A stretch of DNA of 64,000 bases, from the NCBI RefSeq assembly GCF_041438805.1, contig NZ_CP109190.1, forward strand, positions 4,774,001-4,838,000, read 5' to 3'. This document shows positions 15,940 to 24,929 of the stretch, in pieces. The translations under genes and the position numbers were made by a program. The notes under the pieces are model-generated. The model was not told the origin of the DNA. It saw only the letters and a list, made by a program, of their open reading frames with translations, and searched no databases. Every line of letters begins with the position of its first letter. Position 1 is the stretch's first letter. The stretch comes from Streptomyces sp. NBC_01707. Its GTDB lineage: Bacteria; Actinomycetota; Actinomycetes; Streptomycetales; Streptomycetaceae.

Positions 15940-17487
15940 GTGAGAACCACTCTGCGTGCCGCCGCTCTTGCCGCATCCGCCGCCATGGTCGTCGTCGCCG
16001 TACAAGCAGGCTCGGCCGATGCCGCCCAGGACCGCGCCGCCGGAGCCACCGCGCTGCCGCTCAGCGCGCCCCAGCGGGCCGCGGCCATCGAGGAAGCCCA
16101 GGCCGGGGCGGCCTCGACCGCCGCGAAGATCAAGCTGGGCGACAAGGAGAAGCTCGTCGTCCGCGATGTGATCAAGGACGCCGACGGCACCGTCCACACC
16201 CGCTACGAGCGCACCTACGCCGGACTGCCTGTCCTCGGCGGCGACCTGGTCACCCACACCAGGAAGGACGGCTCCCTCAAGGGGGTGTCCAAGGCAACCG
16301 AGGCAAAGATATCCGTGGCATCGACGACTGCCACGGCCACCGCCAGGTCCGGTGCCCGGAAGGTGATCTGGGCCGTCACCGGCAAGCCTGTGCTCGCCTA
16401 CGAGAACGTGGTCAAGGGCACTCAGGCCGACGGGACTCCCAGTGAGCGCCACGTCATCACCGACGCCGCCAGCGGCAAGGAGCTCTACTCGTACGAGGCC
16501 ATCGACACGGGGTCCGGCACCAGCCAGTACAGCGGCACCGTCGCCCTCGGCACCTCGGCCTCCGGATCCGGCTACAACCTGACCGACGCCGGGCGCGGCG
16601 GCCACAACACGTACGACCTGAACGGCGGCACCTCCGGCACCGGGACCCTCTTCACCGACGCGGACGACATCTGGGGCAACGGTCTCGCGACCAACCGTCA
16701 GACCGCTGCGGTCGACGCCCACTACGGCGCCGCCATGACCTGGGACTTCTACAAGAACGAACTGGGCCGCAACGGCATCGCCGGCGACGGCAGGGCCGCC
16801 TACTCCCGGGTCCATTACGGCAACGCGTACGTCAACGCCTTCTGGCAGGACAACTGCTTCTGCATGACGTACGGCGACGGCTCGGGCAACGTCAAGCCGC
16901 TCACCTCGCTGGATGTCGCCGGACACGAAATGAGCCACGGTCTGACCGCGGCGACCGCGGGTCTGAAGTACAGCCGTGAATCGGGCGGCCTCAACGAGGC
17001 GACCAGCGACATGTTCGGCACCGCGGTCGAGTTCTACGCGGGCAACAGCAGCGACGCCGGTGACTACCTCATCGGCGAGAAGATCGACATCAACGGCAAC
17101 GGCACCCCGCTGCGCTACATGGACAAGCCGAGCAAGGACGGCGGTTCGGCGGACTACTGGTCGAGGACAGTCGGCCGTCTCGACGTCCACTACTCGTCCG
17201 GGCCCGCCAACCACTTCTTCTACCTGCTGTCCGAGGGCAGCGGCGCGAAGACCATCAACGGCGTCGCCTATAACTCGCCGACCTCCAACGGCTCCACGGT
17301 CACGGGCATCGGCCGCGCGAAGGCCGTCCAGATCTGGTACAAGGCGCTCACCACGTACATGACATCGTCCACCGACTACGCGGCGGCGCGGGTCGCCACC
17401 CTGCAGGCGGCGACCGACCTGTACGGAGCAGGCAGCGCGGAGTACGCAGCCGTCGCCTCCGCCTGGTCCGCGATCAATGTGAACTAG
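15940..17487 (+). CDS. Secreted M4 family (thermolysin-like) zinc metalloprotease, copy 1
   Basis: A secreted neutral endopeptidase of 515 residues. A signal peptide (RTTLRAAALAASAAMVVVAVQAGSADAA) is followed by an FTP/PepSY propeptide (about 30-190, with YERTYAGLPVLGGDLVTH) that acts as inhibitor and chaperone. The M4 catalytic domain has HEMSH (329-333), the third zinc ligand in GLNEATSD (E353) and the later HYSSGPANHFFY segment with the active-site histidine. The GTG at 15940 follows AAGGAGA. The gene is about 65-75 percent identical by eye to the copy at 18359, a tandem duplication with a GNAT gene between. Both share upstream CGGACA boxes. Confidence 0.93.
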   Translation: MRTTLRAAALAASAAMVVVAVQAGSADAAQDRAAGATALPLSAPQRAAAIEEAQAGAASTAAKIKLGDKEKLVVRDVIKDADGTVHTRYERTYAGLPVLGGDLVTHTRKDGSLKGVSKATEAKISVASTTATATARSGARKVIWAVTGKPVLAYENVVKGTQADGTPSERHVITDAASGKELYSYEAIDTGSGTSQYSGTVALGTSASGSGYNLTDAGRGGHNTYDLNGGTSGTGTLFTDADDIWGNGLATNRQTAAVDAHYGAAMTWDFYKNELGRNGIAGDGRAAYSRVHYGNAYVNAFWQDNCFCMTYGDGSGNVKPLTSLDVAGHEMSHGLTAATAGLKYSRESGGLNEATSDMFGTAVEFYAGNSSDAGDYLIGEKIDINGNGTPLRYMDKPSKDGGSADYWSRTVGRLDVHYSSGPANHFFYLLSEGSGAKTINGVAYNSPTSNGSTVTGIGRAKAVQIWYKALTTYMTSSTDYAAARVATLQAATDLYGAGSAEYAAVASAWSAINVN

Positions 17488-17628
17488 TACGCCGTCCGGC
17501 GCTACCGCCCGACGGCACCTGCGGATCGCCCACGCGCCGCGTACAGCCACCGGTTCCCGGAGATGTGCGCGGCGTCCGGCCGTTCCACGGACGGTCGCCC
17601 TGCGGATTGCCGCCCTACGGGTGGCTCA

Positions 17629-17658
17629 GCGCGGTGCCGACGTGTGTCGGCACCGCGC
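17629..17658 (+). terminator. Perfect 13-bp hairpin after the first M4 protease
   Basis: GCGCGGTGCCGAC and its exact complement flank GTGT. The hairpin sits 140 bases after the protease stop and 43 bases before the leaderless GNAT gene, so it probably separates the two transcripts. Confidence 0.6.
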
Positions 17659-17700
17659 GCCCGCACCGGGTGCACCGCGCGCCCGCATAGGCTGCGCCGC

Positions 17701-18222
17701 GTGATCATCGAACCGCTGCTGCCGGTGGCCGGCGCGCTTCCCGGCCCGCTGCTCGCCGAACTCACCGCGCTGTACGCGTCCGATCCGACGTTCCAGCAGA
17801 TCAGCGGCGACTTCCCGGACCCCCATGACATCCGGTCGGAACAGGTCGCGGCCTCGCTCGCCGAGGAGCTGGCGAACCGGGACACCGAGGTGCTGCTCGC
17901 CCGGACGCAGGGGCGGTTGGTCGGTGTGGTCATCACCCTCGCGCGCCATCCGGACCCGGCCGACCCCGACCCGTGGATCGGACTGCTCATGGTCGACGCA
18001 CGCCACCACCGCTCCGGTTACGGGCGACAGTTGGCCGGGCTCGTCGAGGAGCGGTTCCGGGCAGCGGGGCGGGACGGGATCCGACTGGCCGTCCTGGACA
18101 ACAACCCCAAGGCGCTCGCCTTCTGGACAGCGCTCGGCTACGAGGCCATCGACCACCGGCGCGACCGCCAACTGGGCCGTCCCTGCGCGGTGTTGCGCAA
18201 GCCTCTGAAGCCCGTCGAATAA
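17701..18222 (+). CDS. GNAT family N-acetyltransferase
   Basis: A 173-residue acetyl-CoA-dependent acetyltransferase. Motif A is DPWIGLLMVDARHHRSGYGRQL (the R/Q-x-x-G-x-G/A acetyl-CoA loop is RSGYGR), and motif B is NPKALAFWTALGYEAID. The acceptor cannot be told from sequence. TAGGCT at 17688-17693 is 7 bases before the GTG at 17701 and no ribosome site exists, so the transcript is probably leaderless; the open frame runs further upstream through the hairpin and is not coding. Its 3' end contains the first CGGACA box of the next gene. Confidence 0.85.
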   Translation: MIIEPLLPVAGALPGPLLAELTALYASDPTFQQISGDFPDPHDIRSEQVAASLAEELANRDTEVLLARTQGRLVGVVITLARHPDPADPDPWIGLLMVDARHHRSGYGRQLAGLVEERFRAAGRDGIRLAVLDNNPKALAFWTALGYEAIDHRRDRQLGRPCAVLRKPLKPVE

Positions 18223-18263
18223 CGGACACGAGAGCATCCCAGTCGGACAAGAAGTGGTCAAAA
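18223..18263 (+). promoter_or_regulatory. Paired CGGACA boxes upstream of the second M4 protease
   Basis: CGGACA at 18223-18228 and 18244-18249 (21 bases apart) and GGTCAAAA at 18256 reproduce the arrangement seen before the first M4 protease. Sequence between the boxes differs, so the conserved hexamers and spacing point to selection for regulator binding. A TTGTCA -35-like hexamer lies at 18277. Confidence 0.5.
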
Positions 18264-18358
18264 TAATGTGAGGCAATTGTCAGCACACCGTCAAACTCGG
18301 TCATGCGGTGGCACGCTCTCCGCTCGTAACCCCCCACGGAACGAACAACGGAGAACGC

Positions 18359-19957
18359 ATGACCCCCCACATGAACACCCGTCGCGCCGCAGCCCTGGCG
18401 GCCGTGGCCGCGATGGTCGTCGTCGGCGTGCAGTCCGGTGCGGCGACCGCGGCCCCGGGCAACGCCCGCGACGGCGGCTCCGTCACCCGTACCTCCGGCA
18501 CGTCCGGCGCGAGGACCGCGATCGACCCGAACACCGCGTCGGAGCGGACCGCCGCGATCAAGTCGGCCCAGTCGGACGCCTCTTCGACGGCCGACGCGAT
18601 CGGGCTCGGCAGCCAGGAGAAGCTGATCGTCCGCGATGTGATCAAGGACGCCGACGGCACCGTCCACACCCGCTACGAGCGCACCTACGCCGGACTGCCG
18701 GTCCTCGGCGGCGACCTCGTCACCCACACCACCGGCAGCGGAAAGCTCAAGAGCGTCACCAAGGCGAACACCGCCCGGATAACGGTGTCGTCCACGACGC
18801 CGAAGGTGAGGACCGCGGCGGGCGCCCGCAAGGTGATCTGGGCGGGCAGCGGCAAGCCCGTCCTCGCCTTCGAGACGGTACGGACCGGCGTGCAGAAGGA
18901 CGGCACGCCCAGCAGGCGTCACGTCATCACGGACGCCGCCACCGGCAGGACGCTGCACAGCTACGAGGCGATCGAGACGGGCGTCGGCAACAGCCAGTAC
19001 AGCGGCAAGGTCACCCTGTCGACCACCGCGAGCGGCTCCGGTTTCGAGCTGACCGACAGCGACCGCGGCGGCCACAAGACGTACGACCTGAACCAGGGCG
19101 AGAGCGGCACCGGCGCGCTCGTCACCGACGACGACGACACCTGGGGCGACGGCACCGGCGGCGACCGGCAGACCGCCGCGGTCGACGCCCACTACGGCGC
19201 CGCCATGACCTGGGACTTCTACAAGTCCGCGCTGGGTCGCAGCGGCATCGCGGGCGACGGCAAGGCCGCCTACTCCCGGGTCCACTACGGCAACGCGTAC
19301 GTCAACGCGTTCTGGGACGACAGCTGCTTCTGCATGACGTACGGCGACGGCGCCGACAACAAGAGCGCCCTCACCAGCCTCGACGTCGCGGGCCACGAGA
19401 TGAGCCACGGCCTGACCGCGGCAACGGCCAATCTCGACTACGCAGGCGAGTCCGGCGGCCTCAACGAGGCCACCAGCGACATCCTCGGCACCTCGGTCGA
19501 GTTCTTCGCCGACAGCAGCAGCGACGTCGGCGACTACCTCATCGGCGAGAAGATCGACATCAACGGCGACGGCACCCCGCTGCGCTACATGGACAAGCCG
19601 AGCAAGGACGGCGGTTCGGCGGACTACTGGAGCGCCGGCGTCGGCGACCTCGACGTCCACTACTCCTCCGGCGTCGCCAACCACTTCTTCTACCTGCTGT
19701 CCGAGGGCAGCGGCCCCAAGACCATCAACGGGGTGGACTACGACTCCCCGACCGCCGACGGCTCGGCCGTCACCGGCATCGGCCGGGACAAGGCGGTCCA
19801 GATCTGGTACAAGGCGCTCTCCGCGTACATGACTTCGTCCACCGACTACGCGGCCGCGCGCACGGCAACGCAGAAGGCGGCGACCGACCTGTACGGGGCG
19901 GACAGCCCGGAGCTGGCAGCCGTTGACGCCGCCTGGTCCGGCGTCAACGTGAAGTAG
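18359..19957 (+). CDS. Secreted M4 family zinc metalloprotease, copy 2
   Basis: Second thermolysin-like protease, 532 residues, paralogous to the one at 15940. After the signal peptide (RRAAALAAVAAMVVVGVQSGAATAA) there is an FTP/PepSY propeptide and the catalytic domain with HEMSH (346-350), GLNEATSD and HYSSGVANHFFY. The ATG at 18359 follows CGGAG; a second ATG four codons later is possible. Differences from copy 1 are spread over the propeptide and the substrate-facing surface, for example an extra 20-residue segment after the signal. No terminator is evident before the convergent M1 peptidase gene 24 bases away. Confidence 0.93.
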   Translation: MTPHMNTRRAAALAAVAAMVVVGVQSGAATAAPGNARDGGSVTRTSGTSGARTAIDPNTASERTAAIKSAQSDASSTADAIGLGSQEKLIVRDVIKDADGTVHTRYERTYAGLPVLGGDLVTHTTGSGKLKSVTKANTARITVSSTTPKVRTAAGARKVIWAGSGKPVLAFETVRTGVQKDGTPSRRHVITDAATGRTLHSYEAIETGVGNSQYSGKVTLSTTASGSGFELTDSDRGGHKTYDLNQGESGTGALVTDDDDTWGDGTGGDRQTAAVDAHYGAAMTWDFYKSALGRSGIAGDGKAAYSRVHYGNAYVNAFWDDSCFCMTYGDGADNKSALTSLDVAGHEMSHGLTAATANLDYAGESGGLNEATSDILGTSVEFFADSSSDVGDYLIGEKIDINGDGTPLRYMDKPSKDGGSADYWSAGVGDLDVHYSSGVANHFFYLLSEGSGPKTINGVDYDSPTADGSAVTGIGRDKAVQIWYKALSAYMTSSTDYAAARTATQKAATDLYGADSPELAAVDAAWSGVNVK

Positions 19958-19981
19958 TTCCCGGCGGGTTCCAGGGGCCGG

Positions 19982-21388
19982 TCAGCTCCCGTCCGGGGCG
20001 GGCCGGCCTTTGCCGTACAGCCAGGTGTTCCACAGATCCGTCAGATCCTTCCCCGTCGTCCTCTCCACGTACGCGGTGAAGTCGGCCGTCGACGCGGTGC
20101 CGTACCGATGGGCCTTCGTCCAGCCGGCGACGAGCGCGAGGAACCGCCGGTCGTCGGCGACCGCCTGCCGGATCTTGTGGATCACCATCGCCCCGCGCTC
20201 GTACACCGGGTCCTGGGAGATGTCCGCGGCCGACGGCGGACGGGCGGGCGGGAACGCCCAGTTGGCATCGTCGGCGAAGGCGGCGTCGAAACTGCGCCGG
20301 ACGGGAACGCCCTCCTTGTCCGCCTTCCACAGCCACTCCGCGTAGGTCGCGAAGCCCTCGTTGAGCCACATGTCACGCCAGCTGGCGGGCGTGACGGAGT
20401 CCCCGAACCACTGGTGGGCCATCTCGTGGACGAGGACTCCGACGGTCGGCGGCCCCGGGAAGTACGGCCGGTTCTGGGTCTCCAGCGCATACCCGGAGTC
20501 GTGCGGACGGCCGACGATCGCGCCGGTCGACGAGAACGGGTACGGGCCGAAGCGCTCGGCCTCCCACCGCACCACCTCGGGGATCCGGGCGAGGGTCCGG
20601 GCACTCGCCGCGGCCACCTTCGGGTCCACGGCCGTGAACACCTTGATGCCGTCGGGGGTCGTCGACTCCTTCGTGTCGAAGCGGCCGACGACGAGCGTCG
20701 CGAGATAGCTCGCCATGGGTTCGGCCGTGTGCCAGTGGTACGTGGTGGTGGCGCCGGAGACCTTCCGGGACGTCAGCTCACCGTTGGAGACGGCCGTCAG
20801 ACCCCGGGGGACGGTGGCCGTGAGGTCGTACGTCGCCTTGTCGCTCGGGTGGTCGTTGCCGGGGAACCAGGCCATCGACCCGACCGGCTCACCCAGCGCG
20901 ACCGACCCGTCCGCCGTCCTCAGCCAGCCCTCCTTCGACCCGTCCGGGTCGGTGAGGGTCAGCGGGGAACCGGAGTAGTGGACGACCGTACGGAAGGTCC
21001 TGCCCTTGCGCAGGTGGCGCTCCACCTCGGCGGCGGGGCGCAGCGTCAGCTCGTGGCCCGCCCGGTTGACGGCGGCCGGACGCCCCTCGACCTTCGCGGA
21101 ATCGACGGTCAGCCCGGCCAGGTCGAGGTTGAAGGCGCTGAGGTCCTGGGTGGCGCGCGCGGTGATCACGGCGGTGGAACGGATCCGCTGGGCGGCCGGG
21201 TCGATGTCGAAGGTGAGGTCGTAGTGCGTGACGTCGTACCCGCCGTTGCCGGCCTTCGGGAAGTACGGGTCGTGGAGACCGGCGGCGCCGGGAGTGCCCT
21301 CCACGCCACCGGTCCCGCCGGTGCAGCCGGCGGCGAGGGAGACGACGGTGGCGGTGACGAAGGCCAGGAACAGGGCGGTGGGGCGCAC
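19982..21388 (-). CDS. M1 family metallopeptidase lipoprotein
   Basis: A surface aminopeptidase-type enzyme of 468 residues. It starts with a lipoprotein signal (FVTATVVSLAAGC) and has the M1 zinc site HEMAHQWFGD (H321, H325) with the glutamate ligand 18 residues on (WLNEGFATY). The usual M1 exopeptidase motif appears as YALETQN in place of GAMEN, and the C-terminal helical domain of long M1 enzymes is missing, as is common in short streptomycete members. The GTG at 21388 has TAGGAT (21395-21400 on the plus strand) 6 bases upstream, so expression is probably leaderless. Convergent with the second M4 protease. Confidence 0.88.
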   Translation of the reverse strand: MRPTALFLAFVTATVVSLAAGCTGGTGGVEGTPGAAGLHDPYFPKAGNGGYDVTHYDLTFDIDPAAQRIRSTAVITARATQDLSAFNLDLAGLTVDSAKVEGRPAAVNRAGHELTLRPAAEVERHLRKGRTFRTVVHYSGSPLTLTDPDGSKEGWLRTADGSVALGEPVGSMAWFPGNDHPSDKATYDLTATVPRGLTAVSNGELTSRKVSGATTTYHWHTAEPMASYLATLVVGRFDTKESTTPDGIKVFTAVDPKVAAASARTLARIPEVVRWEAERFGPYPFSSTGAIVGRPHDSGYALETQNRPYFPGPPTVGVLVHEMAHQWFGDSVTPASWRDMWLNEGFATYAEWLWKADKEGVPVRRSFDAAFADDANWAFPPARPPSAADISQDPVYERGAMVIHKIRQAVADDRRFLALVAGWTKAHRYGTASTADFTAYVERTTGKDLTDLWNTWLYGKGRPAPDGS

Positions 21389-21435
21389 CCAATGATCCTA
21401 AGTGCGAAATGTCGGATCGAGAGGTCGGCGGATAC

Positions 21436-22038
21436 TCACCTCGGGTCCCGGTTCCGCAGCAGCGCCGCGATCTCCGCGAACCCGCGCCGCTCCGCATGTT
21501 CCAGCGCCGTCACCCCGTCGCCGTCCGGCAGACCGGGGGTCGCGCCCGCCGCCAGCAACAGTTCGACGATCTCCTGGTGCGACCGGCCGCCGTCGCCCAG
21601 GATCACGGCCTCCAGCAGGGCGGTCCAGCCGAGCCGGTTGACGTGGTCGACGTCGATGTCCGTGACGCGGAGCAGCTCCCGTACGTAACCGACGTGGCCG
21701 CGCTCGCTCGCCGGGATCAGCGCGATGCCGCCGAACCGGTTACGGAGCTTCAGATCGGGACCGGCCGGCAGCAGGATGTGCAGCATCGCGACGCTGCCGG
21801 TGACGCCGGTCGCCAGCCAGGGACTGTCCTCGCGCCGGTCCTGCGCATCGGGATCCGCGCCCGCCTCGACGAGCAGTCCGGCGACCTGGACGTGGTCGCC
21901 GTGCACGGCGAGGAGCAGCGGGGTGCGCCGCTCCTCGTCGCGGGCGTCGACGCGGGCGCCGCCCTCGATCGCGGTGCGTGCGGCATCGGCGTCGCCGGTA
22001 CGCGCGGCTCGGAGGAGGTCCTGATCGAGGGTGTTCAT
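21436..22038 (-). CDS. Ankyrin-repeat protein
   Basis: A 200-residue cytoplasmic protein built of about five ankyrin repeats, seen as RTPLLLAVHGDHVQVAGLLVEAGADPDAQD, IPASERGHVGYVRELL and GWTALLEAV with the usual TPLxxA and AGAxxxxxD turns. It has no signal peptide or catalytic domain and is presumably a protein-protein interaction module. AGGAGA lies 8 bases before the ATG at 22038. It follows hbpS on the same strand with a 26-base gap, so both are probably co-transcribed. Ankyrin proteins often accompany catalase genes; a link with HbpS redox sensing is only suggestive. Confidence 0.85.
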   Translation of the reverse strand: MNTLDQDLLRAARTGDADAARTAIEGGARVDARDEERRTPLLLAVHGDHVQVAGLLVEAGADPDAQDRREDSPWLATGVTGSVAMLHILLPAGPDLKLRNRFGGIALIPASERGHVGYVRELLRVTDIDVDHVNRLGWTALLEAVILGDGGRSHQEIVELLLAAGATPGLPDGDGVTALEHAERRGFAEIAALLRNRDPR

Positions 22039-22064
22039 CGGCGGTTTCTCCTGTGGTCGTCGTC

Positions 22065-22622
22065 CTACTTGGCGAGTGCGGCGACGCCCGCCCGGGCGAA
22101 CTTCTCGTCGAGGTCGCCGCTGGGGGCGCCGGCCACTCCGATGCCCGCCACCGGTGCGTCCTTGACCTGCACCGGGGCGCCGCCCGCGAGGAACAGGGTG
22201 CCAGGGATGTCCTTCAGGTTCGGGGCCTGCGCCAGGCGGCCCGCGAGCACGGAGGTGGGGGCGTTCCAGGAGACAGCGGTGTACGCCTTCTTCTCGGCGG
22301 ACTCGTAGGCCTGCGGCCCGGAGCCGTCGCCGCGCAGCGTCACGACGGTGTTGCCGTTCCGGTCGACCACGGCGACCGCCACACGCTGGTTCTCCTTCTC
22401 GGCGGCGTCGAGGGCGGCCCGCGCGGCCTTGGTGGCGGCGACGACGGTCAGATGGGTGGTCTGCCGGAGGTTCCGGTCCGCCGTGTCGGCCGTGACGGCG
22501 GCGGCAGGGGCAGCGGCAGGTGCGGAGGCGCTCGCGGACATGGCACCGAAGGTGCCGGCACCGAGCGCGGCGGCGGCGACGGCACCGGTGACGACACGGG
22601 TGCGCAGCGACATCTTCTTCAT
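22065..22622 (-). CDS. hbpS: Secreted heme-binding redox sensor protein HbpS (GlcG/HbpS family)
   Basis: HbpS is an extracellular octameric protein that binds heme and iron and modulates the membrane kinase SenS under oxidative stress. The 185-residue protein has a signal peptide (KKMSLRTRVVTGAVAAAALGAGTFGAMSASASA), an AAEKENQRVAVAVVDRNGN core, the YESAEKKAYTAVSWNAPT segment and the C-terminal GGAPVQVKDAPVAGIGVAGAPSGDLDE block characteristic of the family. GAGGAG lies 8 bases before the ATG at 22622. The divergent neighbours are a SenS-like kinase and SenR-like regulator, exactly the arrangement known from Streptomyces reticuli, which makes the assignment strong. Confidence 0.9.
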   Translation of the reverse strand: MKKMSLRTRVVTGAVAAAALGAGTFGAMSASASAPAAAPAAAVTADTADRNLRQTTHLTVVAATKAARAALDAAEKENQRVAVAVVDRNGNTVVTLRGDGSGPQAYESAEKKAYTAVSWNAPTSVLAGRLAQAPNLKDIPGTLFLAGGAPVQVKDAPVAGIGVAGAPSGDLDEKFARAGVAALAK

Positions 22623-22716
22623 GATGGGGCTCCTCGACGGTTCGAAGGTGTTCCGCCCGGCGGTGATCCGATCAGGCGGTCTCTGCGATCGATCCTCCGG
22701 TCGGACCCGGCCCCGA

Positions 22717-22728
22717 TACGTCGACGTA
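22717..22728. promoter_or_regulatory. 12-bp palindrome in the hbpS-senS divergent region
   Basis: TACGTCGACGTA is a perfect palindrome in the region between the divergent hbpS and senS genes. It is a candidate SenR operator by position; SenR is reported to autoregulate this region in S. reticuli, but I cannot match the exact site. Confidence 0.35.
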
Positions 22729-22874
22729 CCGGCTCGACACCGCGCGCAGGACGGCTGACGGGCCCATCGGCCGATCGGTTGATGCGGGCGTGGCCGCACC
22801 GGGTCACCATGGATGTATCCGCGCAGGTCGAGCAGCAGCTCTTTCGGCAGTCGGCAGGGAGTAAGAGGTACGAG

Positions 22875-24152
22875 GTGGAGCACGGGACCGAAGCCACCGA
22901 CCCGGATGCCCGGTGGCTCGCGCTGCTCATGCACGCCGCGTTCTTCCTGCTGCTCGGCGCGTCCCTGGCCCGCTTCCTGCTCCGCCACCCGGGCGAGGAC
23001 CGCACTCCGTGGATCATCGCGCTGTCCGTCGCGCTCGCCGCTCTGTATCTGCTGGGCCCGGCGCTCGGTTCCCGCCCCACCCCGCGCCGGCTGGCCCGGC
23101 TCGGCGTGCTCGTGGCCGTGTGGATGGTGCTCGTCGTCCTCGCGCCGAGCTTCGCCTGGTGCGCGGTGCCGCTCTTCTACACCGGGCTGCGGCTGCTCCC
23201 GCCGCGCGCCGCGTTCGCTCTCGTCGCACTGCTCACCGTGTTCGTCGTGGCCGCGCAGTTGCGGCTGGCCCACGGCTTCGACCCGAATCTGGCGCTGGCG
23301 CCCCCCGCCGTGGCGGCCACCGCGACCGCGGTCTTCGTCCACATGCAGCGCCAGTCCGTGCGCCAGCGCGAACTGATCGACGATCTGCTGCGGACCCGCC
23401 GCGAACTCGCCGCCACCGAACGCCGCGAAGGAACCCTCGCCGAACGCCAGCGGCTCTCCATGGAGATCCACGACAGCCTCGCGCAGGGCCTGTCCAGCCA
23501 GCAGATGCTGCTCCAGGCCGCGGACCGCACCTGGGACGCCGACCCGGCGACCGCCCGCCGCCATGTCCGTACGGCCACCGGCTTCGCCGAGCGCAACCTC
23601 GCCGAGGCGCGCCGCTTCGTCCACGACCTGGCACCGGCCGATCTCGCGGCGGGCGGCGGCCTGGAGGCGGCGCTGCGCGCACTGGCCACCCGCGAAACGG
23701 CCCAGGCCCAGGGGCTGTTCACGGTCCGCTGCCATGTGGAGGGGACGGCGCACGCGGCACTGCCCGACCGGGTGCAGTCCGCGCTGCTGCGCATCGCCCA
23801 GGGCGCCCTGGCCAACGTGAGGGAGCACGCGGACGCCACGGAGGCCGCGCTGACACTGACCCACCTGGACGACCGGACCGTCCTGGACATCGCCGACAAC
23901 GGCCGCGGCTTCACCCCGCCCGCACCGGCGGTGACCCGTGGAAGCCGCACACCGACGCCGACCGCTCCGCGCCCGGCATCGGGCGTACGCGGCCATGGGC
24001 TGCCCGCGATGCGCGCCCGACTGCACCAGCTCGGCGGCACGCTGACGATCGAGTCGGCACCGGGCGAGGGAACCGTCGTCTCCGCCGAGGTACCCCTGTC
24101 CGCGCCCTCGTCCTCGCCCGCCCCGTCGCCCTCGCCGGAGGAACCCTCATGA
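22875..24152 (+). CDS. senS: Sensor histidine kinase SenS
   Basis: Membrane kinase of the NarL-type (HisKA_3) class, 425 residues. Five hydrophobic segments span about residues 15-150, ending in PPAVAATATAVFVHM. The dimerisation/phosphoacceptor box is ERQRLSMEIHDSLAQGLSSQQ (His within EIHDSL), and the ATPase domain has NVREHADATEA, DNGRGF and GHGLPAMRARL. The GTG at 22875 follows AAGAGG by 6 bases; an ATG at 22809 without a ribosome site is the alternative (447 residues). The stop overlaps the senR start (ATGA). Expected to sense redox state through HbpS and phosphorylate SenR. Confidence 0.88.
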   Translation: MEHGTEATDPDARWLALLMHAAFFLLLGASLARFLLRHPGEDRTPWIIALSVALAALYLLGPALGSRPTPRRLARLGVLVAVWMVLVVLAPSFAWCAVPLFYTGLRLLPPRAAFALVALLTVFVVAAQLRLAHGFDPNLALAPPAVAATATAVFVHMQRQSVRQRELIDDLLRTRRELAATERREGTLAERQRLSMEIHDSLAQGLSSQQMLLQAADRTWDADPATARRHVRTATGFAERNLAEARRFVHDLAPADLAAGGGLEAALRALATRETAQAQGLFTVRCHVEGTAHAALPDRVQSALLRIAQGALANVREHADATEAALTLTHLDDRTVLDIADNGRGFTPPAPAVTRGSRTPTPTAPRPASGVRGHGLPAMRARLHQLGGTLTIESAPGEGTVVSAEVPLSAPSSSPAPSPSPEEPS

Positions 24153-24775
24153 CCCCGCCCGCCGTACGGATCCTGCTCTGCGACGACCACGCCGTCGTAC
24201 GCGCCGGACTGCTCGCCCTTCTGGGCAGCGAACCGGACATCGAGGTCGTCGGCGAGGCGGGCAGCGGCGAGGAGGCCGTCGTCCTGGCCGCCCGGCTGAC
24301 CCCGGACGTCGTCCTGATGGACCTCCAACTGGGCGAAGGGATCGACGGAGTCGAAGCCACCCGTCGCATCGCGGTCACCGGCGTCCATGTCCTCGTCCTC
24401 ACGACGTACGACACGGACGCCGACATCACCCGCGCCATCGAAGCGGGCGCCACCGGCTATCTGCTGAAGGCCGAACGCCCGGAGGAACTCTTCGCCGCGA
24501 TCCGCTCGGCGGCCCAGGGCCGCACCACGCTCTCCCCACCGGTTGCCAGCCGTGTCATGGCCCGGATGCGCAGCCCCCTGCCGACGCTCACGGACCGCGA
24601 GCGCGACATCCTGGGCCAGCTGTCCCAGGGGCTGGGCAACCGGGACATCGCCCGGGCCCTGTTCATCAGCGAGGCCACGGTCAAGACGCACCTGGGCCGC
24701 ATCTACGACAAACTCGGCGTCGACACCCGCGCAGGCGCCGTGTCCGTGGCGAAGGAGCAGCGACTGCTGCCGTGA
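24149..24775 (+). CDS. senR: LuxR/NarL-type response regulator SenR
   Basis: Response regulator of 208 residues. The receiver domain has the acidic pocket CDDH, the phospho-acceptor aspartate in VVLMDLQLG, TTYD and the lysine in YLLKAERPEEL. A C-terminal LuxR-type helix-turn-helix follows (LTDRERDILGQLSQGLGNRDIARALFISEATVKTHLGRIYDKLGV in two adjoining blocks). GGAGGA precedes the ATG and the first four bases overlap the senS stop. In S. reticuli SenR controls genes for a catalase-peroxidase and for itself; here it likely has an equivalent antioxidant role. Confidence 0.9.
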   Translation: MTPPAVRILLCDDHAVVRAGLLALLGSEPDIEVVGEAGSGEEAVVLAARLTPDVVLMDLQLGEGIDGVEATRRIAVTGVHVLVLTTYDTDADITRAIEAGATGYLLKAERPEELFAAIRSAAQGRTTLSPPVASRVMARMRSPLPTLTDRERDILGQLSQGLGNRDIARALFISEATVKTHLGRIYDKLGVDTRAGAVSVAKEQRLLP

Positions 24776-24929
24776 GCCGGCCCGTCCGCGGTGAGGTCCG
24801 CCGCAGTGCTCCGGGCGCCCGCGGTCCCGGGGCAGCGGGGCTGTGAGGCAAGCGAGGCCGTGAGGCATTGGGGCAGCGGCACCGATCGCTCCGGCGTGGG
24901 CGCACCCCCGGGCATGACACCATCGAACT

